Shown piece by piece: positions 57,707-64,000 of a DNA stretch of 64,000 nucleotides. A program made the position numbers and the translations under genes. The number at the start of each line of letters is the position of its first letter. The first letter of the stretch is position 1. A model generated the notes under the pieces. The model did no database searches, had not been told where the DNA came from, and saw nothing but the letters and a program-made list of their open reading frames with translations. The stretch spans positions 124,001 through 188,000 of the forward strand of contig NZ_OZ032160.1 of NCBI RefSeq assembly GCF_964026585.1. The letters are read 5' to 3'. This stretch comes from Candidatus Endowatersipora endosymbiont of Watersipora subatra. Its GTDB lineage: Bacteria > Pseudomonadota > Alphaproteobacteria > Rhizobiales > Rhizobiaceae.

Positions 57707-60700
57707 ATGAAAGAAGCTATGCAAGATCGTGAAAATAATGTCGATGGTCGTGATTATTCTAATACCCTCTTCCTTCCAAGGACGACCTTCCCAATGCGGG
57801 GCAATCTTCCGAAGAAAGAGATTGAAATCCTCTCTCAGTGGGAAAACAATGGTCTTTATTCTCAACTGAGAGAGGATTCAATAGGAAGACCAAAGTATGT
57901 GCTCCATGATGGTCCACCTTATGCCAATGGTCATCTTCATATGGGTCATGCTCTAAACAAGATCCTGAAAGATTTTATTACGCGTTCGTTTCAGATGCGC
58001 GGATATGATTCGAACTATATCCCAGGCTGGGATTGCCATGGTCTTCCGATCGAATGGAAGATCGAAGAACAATATCGAGAAAGAGGGAAGAACAAAGATG
58101 AGGTTGATATCAATGGCTTTCGGAAAGAATGTCGTGATTTTGCTGCTTACTGGGTAGCGGCACAAATGAAAGAGTTCAAACGTCTTGGTGTGATAGGGAA
58201 TTTTGAAACTCCCTACCTTACGATGGACTATGAAGTTGAATCAATTATTGCAGACGAATTGATGAAATTCGCTAAATCTGGTCAGCTCTATCGTGGATCA
58301 AAACCTGTCATGTGGAGTGTTGTGGAGCATACAGCTCTCGCTGAGGCAGAGATAGAGTATAAGGCATACGAAAGTGATACAATTTGGGTAGAATTTCCAG
58401 TTTTAGACTTTATAGGACAAAGAAATGATGAACAATCTTCGATCAAGAAATCAGACTTGCTTCATTCATCAGTGATCATTTGGACGACCACGCCATGGAC
58501 GATACCGGGAAACCGCGCAGTCTGTTTTTCAAGTCATATTCTTTATAGTCTTTTCGAAGTTGTCTCTGCTGAACGCGATTATGGACCCCAACCCGGCGCA
58601 AAACTGATTTTTTCTGATAAATTAGTAGAAGAATGTGCCAAGAAGGCTAGAGTCACCTTAAGGCGCTTATCTGATGTGAAAAAGAGTGAACTGTTATCCA
58701 TGACTCTATCCCATCCGTTGGCGAAGGCCAATCTTGGTGGTTACCAGTTCAAAATTCCAATGATTGATGGTGATCATGTTACGGATGATTCAGGAACTGG
58801 TTTTGTGCATACGGCTCCAGGGCATGGGCATGATGATTTCGAAATCTGGATGTCTCATCTCCATGATTTGAAAGATCGTGGTATTGATCCATCAATTCCT
58901 TTCACTGTCGATAGTCGTGGATTTTATACGGGAGAAGCTCCGGGTTTTGAGGGAGCCTGTGTTCTGGATACGAAAGGCAATAAAGGAGATGCCAATCAAA
59001 AAGTGATCAAAACTCTCATCCAAGCCAAGAAGCTCTTTGCCCGTGGGTCTTTAAAACACGATTACCCTCACTCTTGGCGATCCCAAAAACCGATCATTGT
59101 TCGTAATACGCCGCAATGGTTTCTGCATATGGATAAAGAAGATCTCACCTCATCTCCATCTAGAACCTTACGATCCGCAGCGATAGATGCCATTGAAAAT
59201 ACATTGTTTGTACCAGAGCATGGTAAAAGTCGTCTTCTAAAGATGATTGAGAATCGTCCTGATTGGGTCTTGTCTCGTCAACGTGCATGGGGTGTCCCGA
59301 TTTCTGTTTTTTGCCATTATAAAACTGGTCAGGTTATTCCTGGTCCCAACTTCATTAAATCTGGGGAATTAGCCCGGCGCATTAAGTCTGCTTTTTCTGT
59401 TGAGGGAGCTGATTCTTGGTATGCAGTTGGTGCAAAAGAGCGTTTCCTTGAAGGAATAGTTGATGATATCAAGAACTGGGAAAAGATTGATGATGTTCTT
59501 GATGTATGGTTTGATTCGGGGTGCACTCATGCATTTTGTCTTGAGCAACGTCCTGATCTAAAATGGCCTGCTGATCTTTATCTAGAAGGTTCAGATCAGC
59601 ATCGAGGTTGGTTCCAGTCATCACTTTTGGAAAGTTGTGGAACTCGAGGAAGAGCACCATACAATACCGTTTTGACACATGGGTTCACAATGGCAGAAAA
59701 TGGACGAAAGATGTCTAAATCTGTAGGTAATGTTGTTGAACCACAAAAAATTATTAGTCAGTATGGTGCTGATATTCTTCGGCTTTGGGTTGCTTCGGTT
59801 GATTATCAAGAAGATCAGAGGATCGGTTCAGAAATCATCAAGACAAGTGTCGATGCATATCGAAAAATACGGAATACATTCCGTTGGATGCTGGGTTCCT
59901 TAGCCCACGATACTGGTGAAAAAATTTCTTATAATCATTTACCTGAACTAGAACGATTTATGCTTCATCGGTTAGTAACATTGGATTCTATCGTAAGAAA
60001 GGGATATGATCAATTCGACTTTAAGCGTGTTTTCGTAAAGATTTTAAAATTTATGAATTTAGAATTATCAGCTTTTTACTTTGATATTCGAAAAGATGTT
60101 CTTTACTGTGATTCCCCTTCTTCAAGACGCAGAAAATCTGCATTGTTTGTTATTTCTCAATTATTTGACTGCCTGACAGTATGGATGGCCCCTATACTTT
60201 GTTTCACGATGGAAGAAGCATGGCTCGAGCGTTATCCAAATATTGATTCAGTTCACCGGAGACAGTTCCCTCAACTCCCGAACGAATGGCATGATAAGAA
60301 TTTAGAAAATAAGTGGCACAAAGTACGGACTGTTCGGCGTGTGGTAACAGCAGCATTAGAGGTCGAACGGCGAGAGAAACGAATCAGGTCATCGCTAGAA
60401 GCTTGCCCTATCGTCCATATCACTGACTCTGAACTGTTGGCAGCACTGAATGATCTAGATTTCGCTGAAATCTGTATCACCAGTCAGATTAAGATTGTTA
60501 ATAGACCAGCCAATGGACGATCATTCTCTTTGGGAGAGATTCCCAATGTTTCAGTGAAAAATCAAATAGCTAGAGGTCATAAATGCGCTCGTTCCTGGCG
60601 TATACTTCCAGAAGTAGGGAGAGATCCAGAATACCCTGATCTTTCGTTAAGGGATGCAAAAGCTATGAGAGAAATTGAGAGAGAAAAAACTGAGGGATAG
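57707..60700 (+). CDS. ileS: Isoleucyl-tRNA synthetase
   Basis: Class I synthetase. PPYANGHLHMGHALNKIL (HIGH) near residues 72-90, WDCHGLPIEWKIE, editing-domain WTTTPWTIPGNRAV, and KMSKS at residues 668-672. The C-terminus has no clear C4 zinc pair and ends in an acidic tail. 997 residues, at the long end of the family. ATG 57707; GATAGA upstream is only a weak ribosome site. Confidence 0.96.
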   Translation: MKEAMQDRENNVDGRDYSNTLFLPRTTFPMRGNLPKKEIEILSQWENNGLYSQLREDSIGRPKYVLHDGPPYANGHLHMGHALNKILKDFITRSFQMRGYDSNYIPGWDCHGLPIEWKIEEQYRERGKNKDEVDINGFRKECRDFAAYWVAAQMKEFKRLGVIGNFETPYLTMDYEVESIIADELMKFAKSGQLYRGSKPVMWSVVEHTALAEAEIEYKAYESDTIWVEFPVLDFIGQRNDEQSSIKKSDLLHSSVIIWTTTPWTIPGNRAVCFSSHILYSLFEVVSAERDYGPQPGAKLIFSDKLVEECAKKARVTLRRLSDVKKSELLSMTLSHPLAKANLGGYQFKIPMIDGDHVTDDSGTGFVHTAPGHGHDDFEIWMSHLHDLKDRGIDPSIPFTVDSRGFYTGEAPGFEGACVLDTKGNKGDANQKVIKTLIQAKKLFARGSLKHDYPHSWRSQKPIIVRNTPQWFLHMDKEDLTSSPSRTLRSAAIDAIENTLFVPEHGKSRLLKMIENRPDWVLSRQRAWGVPISVFCHYKTGQVIPGPNFIKSGELARRIKSAFSVEGADSWYAVGAKERFLEGIVDDIKNWEKIDDVLDVWFDSGCTHAFCLEQRPDLKWPADLYLEGSDQHRGWFQSSLLESCGTRGRAPYNTVLTHGFTMAENGRKMSKSVGNVVEPQKIISQYGADILRLWVASVDYQEDQRIGSEIIKTSVDAYRKIRNTFRWMLGSLAHDTGEKISYNHLPELERFMLHRLVTLDSIVRKGYDQFDFKRVFVKILKFMNLELSAFYFDIRKDVLYCDSPSSRRRKSALFVISQLFDCLTVWMAPILCFTMEEAWLERYPNIDSVHRRQFPQLPNEWHDKNLENKWHKVRTVRRVVTAALEVERREKRIRSSLEACPIVHITDSELLAALNDLDFAEICITSQIKIVNRPANGRSFSLGEIPNVSVKNQIARGHKCARSWRILPEVGRDPEYPDLSLRDAKAMREIEREKTEG

Positions 60701-60726
60701 ATAACACAGCATATAGTCTTCTAATT

Positions 60727-61173
60727 TTACCGTTTTTTAAGGAAAAATTTCTTTAGGATCTCTTTACAAGATGTTTCGTAAAAACCTGAATAGTATTCAG
60801 GTCTATGGTAGCATGTTTTGTGATCAAAGAATCTGACTCCATTTATGACGGCCCCTCCTTTTTTATTCTCTGCTCCAAAATATAATCTCTGAAGACGTGA
60901 AAGTGAAATGGCTGCTGTACACTGTGTACAAGGCTCAATCGTAACATAAAGATCGCAATTAATTAAATACTGTGAATCAATTCTTTGACACGCTTTCCGA
61001 ATAGCAATAATCTCTGCATGCGCCGTAGGATCTTTTTTTTCAATTGTTTTATTGCCTGCTCTTGCAATGATCTTAAGATTTTTTACAATCACGGCACCAA
61101 CTGGAACTTCACCTCGAGAGTCTGCTCCTTGTGCTTCACTCAGTGCTGCCAACATGAATTGATTTTTAATCAT
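60727..61173 (-). CDS. tadA: tRNA-specific adenosine(34) deaminase
   Basis: Converts A34 to inosine in tRNA-Arg(ACG). Zinc site AHAEIIAIRKAC and PCTQCTAAISLSRL; catalytic Glu in the HAE motif. 148 residues. Convergent with ileS and divergent from rluB. Confidence 0.93.
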   Translation of the reverse strand: MIKNQFMLAALSEAQGADSRGEVPVGAVIVKNLKIIARAGNKTIEKKDPTAHAEIIAIRKACQRIDSQYLINCDLYVTIEPCTQCTAAISLSRLQRLYFGAENKKGGAVINGVRFFDHKTCYHRPEYYSGFYETSCKEILKKFFLKKR

Positions 61174-61236
61174 TAGATGAGCATTAAGACTAAATTCTTG
61201 CTTAATTATTTGTGTTTAAGATAGTATGGATTTTGA

Positions 61237-62079
61237 ATGATCAACTCTTTTAAACTAGTAAAGTCAACAAAAAAACCTACGATCAGGTTGAAAAATACTC
61301 GATCTACAATGCGTATTGCTAAACGTATCGCACGTTCAGGTCTATGTTCCCGTCGAGAAGCCGAAGCATGGGTTGAAAATGGACGTGTAAGTGTAAATGG
61401 AAAAACCTTGGATTCACCCGCTCTGACTGTTCTTCCCAAAGATAGTATTGAGATTGATGGTCGTGAATTACCTCCTGCAGAGCGCACAAGATTGTGGTTG
61501 TTTAATAAACCATCTGGTACCATCACAACTAACAAAGATCCTGAAGGTCGAGAAACGATTTTCGAATACTTGCCTAATTTCCTACCGCGAGTTCTAACAG
61601 TTGGTCGTCTGGACCTGAATACAGAAGGCCTCTTATTGTTGACCAATGATGGCGGTCTTTCTCGCATTCTCGAACTGCCATCCACAGCTTGGCTTCGTCG
61701 ATACCGCGTGCGTGCGCATGGTTTTGTCACGCAAGAAAAACTGAATCGGTTGAAAGATGGTGTAGTTATTGATGGGATTTCCTATCGCTCTATAGAAGCG
61801 ATTCTGGAACGGAAAAAAGGGTCTAATCTATGGCTGACAGTTTCAATACGCGAAGGTAAGAATCAGGAAATAAAGAAAGTTTTTAAGAGTCTTAATTTAA
61901 GAGTCACTCGTTTAATTCGAACTTCTTATGGTCCTTTTCAGCTAGGTAACTTAGAAATAAAGAAAGTTAAAGAGGTTCGTCAGCATATACTGCGAAATCA
62001 GCTTGGTGAAAAGCTTTTCAAAACGTCAGGAGACGTTTTGATGCTATCCAATGAGAATCATGCTAAAGTCAATGAATAA
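61237..62079 (+). CDS. rluB: 23S rRNA pseudouridine(2605) synthase, RluB/RsuA family
   Basis: S4 RNA-binding domain (RIAKRIARSGLCSRREAEAWV) followed by the catalytic TVGRLDLNTEGLLLLTNDGG (Asp in RLD) and VSIREGKNQEIKKVF. 280 residues. The S4 plus long synthase domain fits RluB; RsuA or RluE are alternatives. ATG 61237 adds 24 basic residues before the S4 domain; an inner ATG at 61309 is possible. 11 bp before rsmD. Confidence 0.88.
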   Translation: MINSFKLVKSTKKPTIRLKNTRSTMRIAKRIARSGLCSRREAEAWVENGRVSVNGKTLDSPALTVLPKDSIEIDGRELPPAERTRLWLFNKPSGTITTNKDPEGRETIFEYLPNFLPRVLTVGRLDLNTEGLLLLTNDGGLSRILELPSTAWLRRYRVRAHGFVTQEKLNRLKDGVVIDGISYRSIEAILERKKGSNLWLTVSIREGKNQEIKKVFKSLNLRVTRLIRTSYGPFQLGNLEIKKVKEVRQHILRNQLGEKLFKTSGDVLMLSNENHAKVNE

Positions 62080-62090
62080 GGGGACATTTG

Positions 62091-62669
62091 GTGCGCATTA
62101 TTGGCGGTAAATTCCGGGGTCACGTATTAAGAGATCTCAATCATCATCATAAATTGATTCGTCCAACCTCTGATAAAATTCGTGAGAGCATATTTGATCT
62201 GATTGAACACAAGTGGCCAGGAAAGATCAATCATGAGACGCGGGTCCTTGATTTATTTGCTGGGACTGGTGCATTAGGTTTTGAGGCACTGTCCCGTGGT
62301 TCAAGTTTTTCCTTGTTTGTTGATAATGATATTCGATCTTGCGATCTTCTCAGATGTAATATTGAAATTCTAAAGGTTGATCGTATCAGTAAAGTATTGT
62401 CTCGTGACGCCACACAATTGGGTAATTTGTGTAATATGAAAAAATTCGATCTTGTCTTTGTTGATCCGCCTTACGCTCAAACTAAAAAAATCGTACCGTC
62501 TACCGTAAAGAGACTCCGACATGGTCAATGGATGTCAGATTGTGCTCTCTTGATAGTAGAAGGTAAACCATGCGATCTACCCCAATTATTGTCTGGTTTT
62601 GAACAACTTGAATCTCGCACTTATCGTAAAACTAAGATAGGATGTTTTATTTATCGAATGGATAAATAA
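62091..62669 (+). CDS. rsmD: 16S rRNA (guanine(966)-N2)-methyltransferase
   Basis: SAM-dependent methylation of G966. The start is GTG 62091 (MRIIGGKFRGHVL), seven bases after AAGGGG; an in-frame TTG three bases earlier is less well spaced. SAM loop VLDLFAGTGALGFEALSRG and catalytic FVDPPYAQT. 192 residues. Follows rluB closely, a common pair. Confidence 0.95.
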   Translation: MRIIGGKFRGHVLRDLNHHHKLIRPTSDKIRESIFDLIEHKWPGKINHETRVLDLFAGTGALGFEALSRGSSFSLFVDNDIRSCDLLRCNIEILKVDRISKVLSRDATQLGNLCNMKKFDLVFVDPPYAQTKKIVPSTVKRLRHGQWMSDCALLIVEGKPCDLPQLLSGFEQLESRTYRKTKIGCFIYRMDK

Positions 62670-62808
62670 TTCTTTCTTCGACGATGAAGAACAATAGATA
62701 TCAGTTAGTAGTAAATTAAAAACTAGAGAACAAACAGGATTAATGTAAGATCAAAAAGAAACTGATAAATTGCATTTATCATCCTTTCACGTCTCTGTAT
62801 AAACAGTT

Positions 62809-62879
62809 TCCTGGTATCCTGGTAGTGTTGTTATACTATATACTAAATCGTTAAACCGTGAGTTTAGTTTACTACTCAC
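62809..62879 (+). promoter_or_regulatory. Candidate regulatory region before trcR
   Basis: Two direct copies of TCCTGGTA (62809-62824), a TATACT/TATATACT stretch near 62830-62842, and a six-base inverted repeat GTGAGT (62858-62863) with ACTCAC (62874-62879). The trcR ribosome site (AAAGGATAG) follows. Arrangement suits a regulated promoter, but no binding protein is known from sequence. Confidence 0.3.
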
Positions 62880-62901
62880 AATATAAAAAGGATAGTATGA
62901 A

Positions 62902-63600
62902 ATGGCCATTCAATTGCTCATGCCAAAAGCTACCGCTGTATGGCTTATTGAGAATACGGCATTAACGTTCGAACAAATTGCTGACTTTTGTAGTATACAC
63001 GAACTTGAGGTAAAATCAATCGCCGATGGTGATTCAGCTCAAGGAATTAAAGGACTTGATCCTGTACAGATCGGCCAACTGACACGTGATGCAATCAAAC
63101 ACGCTGAAAACAATCCAGATGAAAAATTGGTCTTGCTCGAACCGAAAGTACCTGTTCCTCCCCTGAAAAAAAAGGGTTCCCGCTACACTCCTTTATCTCG
63201 CCGTCAAGACAGGCCTAATGCTATTTTATGGCTTCTCCGAAATCACCCAGAGATGAAAGATTTACAGATTATCCGTCTAGTTGGAACAACAAAGTCAACA
63301 ATTTCTGCTATTCGCGACCGTACCCATTGGAATTCTGTCAATTTACAACCCTTAGATCCGGTTGCGTTGGGAATCTGTAGTCAGATTGATCTTGATTTCG
63401 AAGTTTCAAAAGCTACCCAATATCTTCCAACCATTGAAATATCAGAACGAGATCAAGATTGTTCTCTCCTTCCTGCAAGCGAAACTCAGGATTCTCCCTC
63501 AAACTTAGATTCCAACTTATCCCTATCTCTTGATGCGAATTCAGTCTTTAAAAATTTTAATAATATCAGTTCTAATTATAAAAAAGAAAAAACTGAATAG
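62902..63600 (+). CDS. trcR: Cell-cycle transcriptional regulator TrcR (DUF1013)
   Basis: Conserved alphaproteobacterial regulator acting on RNA polymerase in the cell cycle. N-terminal PKATAVWLIENTALTFEQIADFC, basic middle KGSRYTPLSRRQDRPNAILWLLRNHPE, and IIRLVGTTKSTISAIRDRTHWN (helix-turn-helix) are the family core, ending about residue 175. The serine/asparagine-rich tail beyond is poorly conserved. Strong ribosome site AAAGGATAG. Confidence 0.9.
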   Translation: MAIQLLMPKATAVWLIENTALTFEQIADFCSIHELEVKSIADGDSAQGIKGLDPVQIGQLTRDAIKHAENNPDEKLVLLEPKVPVPPLKKKGSRYTPLSRRQDRPNAILWLLRNHPEMKDLQIIRLVGTTKSTISAIRDRTHWNSVNLQPLDPVALGICSQIDLDFEVSKATQYLPTIEISERDQDCSLLPASETQDSPSNLDSNLSLSLDANSVFKNFNNISSNYKKEKTE

Positions 63601-63647
63601 ATAAACTTATTTTTTGAGCTCTATTATGATGAATTTAAAAGAAGACT

Positions 63648-63677
63648 ACCCCTCCCTTGAGGGGTTCAAGGGGGGGT
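63648..63677. terminator. Bidirectional terminator between trcR and mmsA
   Basis: Stem of about eleven pairs: 63648-63660 (ACCCCTCCCTTGA) with 63666-63677 (TCAAGGGGGGGT), five-base loop, one G-T pair and one bulge. Flanking GAAGACT and AGTTCTTC extend the pairing. Placed between convergent genes; a T-rich flank exists on the minus-strand side. Confidence 0.65.
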
Positions 63678-63750
63678 GAACACGAGTTCTTCTTAAAAAG
63701 AATCAAGAGTAACCACTATTGAGTATATTAAATATGGTTTTTCTCTTTAA

Positions 63751-64000
63751 TTACATTGTTGGCATAGAGAATTGGGAATCTTCACGAATACCAGTAGGCC
63801 AACGTGTTGTAGTTGTTTTTATGCGAGTGTAGAAACGAACACCTTCCATACCATGCATGTGGTGATCACCCCAAATGGATGACTTCCAACCACCAAAGCT
63901 ATGAAATGCCATTGGTACCGGAATTGGCACATTAATTCCGACCATACCAACTTCTATATCTTGACTAAAGTTTCTACCTGTATCCCCATCGCGAGTAAAA
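63751..64000 (-). CDS. mmsA: Methylmalonate-semialdehyde dehydrogenase, C-terminal part (continues outside window)
   Basis: CoA-acylating aldehyde dehydrogenase of valine and inositol catabolism, giving propionyl-CoA. The frame is open to the window edge and reads RDGDTGRNFSQDIEVGMVGI, then INVPIPVPMAFHSFGGWKSS and WGDHHMHGMEGVRFYTR, the family's characteristic C-terminus. Only about the last 82 codons lie here; catalytic residues are beyond the edge. A downstream in-frame ATG is not a real start. Confidence 0.92.
   Translation of the reverse strand, partial: FTRDGDTGRNFSQDIEVGMVGINVPIPVPMAFHSFGGWKSSIWGDHHMHGMEGVRFYTRIKTTTTRWPTGIREDSQFSMPTM

Noticed and set aside
61206..61730. 174-codon minus-strand ORF opposite rluB
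   Set aside because: Arginine- and serine-rich shadow of the rluB coding strand, with no homology.
1..64000. CRISPR arrays, prophage or defence islands
   Set aside because: No regularly spaced repeats, phage structural genes, restriction-modification or toxin-antitoxin pairs were seen on either strand.

Overview
This window comes from an alphaproteobacterium with an AT-rich genome that is losing genes. The alphaproteobacterial signature is consistent: a TrcR/DUF1013 cell-cycle regulator, a long two-domain dCTP deaminase, a DUF1402-like protein, an SH3 protein of the alphaproteobacterial type, an hslVU/coaA neighbourhood, fabA-fabB-fabI, and succinyl-branch dapD-dapE. Most genes are intact housekeeping genes. 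They are separated by long non-coding stretches, and several spacers hold readable fragments of dead genes. This fits a host-associated, recently reduced genome, perhaps a Rhodospirillales-like symbiont such as 'Candidatus Endolissoclinum'. That name is a guess from style and gene content and was not verified.

Layout. 1-13 kb: 3' part of pyruvate carboxylase, UDP-glucose dehydrogenase, rlmB and lepA (reverse), a 0.7-kb spacer, then the fatty-acid set fabA-fabB-fabI, a family-4 type uracil-DNA glycosylase with a damaged start, and an MFS transporter. 13-18 kb (reverse): sdhC-sdhD-sdhA followed directly by thiM-thiE-thiD, with no sdhB where one is expected. 18-24 kb: Smr-domain protein, DUF1402-like protein, hslU and hslV, then a scar carrying remnants of hisB, hisA and hisF, then coaA. 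24-32 kb: a broken glnD, murJ, trpS, a possible universal-stress-protein remnant, an NfuA-type protein, tsaB and rimI. 32-38.5 kb: the translation block rimP-nusA-infB-rbfA-truB, without ylxR. 38.5-48 kb: SH3 protein, mutS, adenosine-kinase-like kinase, nth and engB, dapD-dapE, dcd. 48-50.5 kb: a small accessory patch with a truncated mini-ORF, hsp20, a DUF1772-like membrane protein, a lone serine recombinase with a tetranucleotide repeat at its start, and tRNA-Met(CAU). 50.5-64 kb: mnmA, a decayed stretch, a CHCC zinc-finger protein with an FAD monooxygenase, nadE-folP-folB-folK, ileS, tadA, rluB-rsmD, trcR, and the 3' end of mmsA.

Together the genes describe a cell that keeps translation, ribosome maturation, DNA repair, folate, NAD, diaminopimelate and fatty-acid synthesis. 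It appears to salvage thiamine precursors (ThiM, ThiE, ThiD), and at this locus it has lost histidine synthesis and GlnD-based nitrogen sensing. No CRISPR array, prophage, secondary-metabolite cluster or recognisable novel defence system is visible. The most informative signals are the gene-decay scars, the repeat-embedded start of the recombinase, the start-codon problem in the glycosylase gene, and an 11-bp homopolymer inside thiD.
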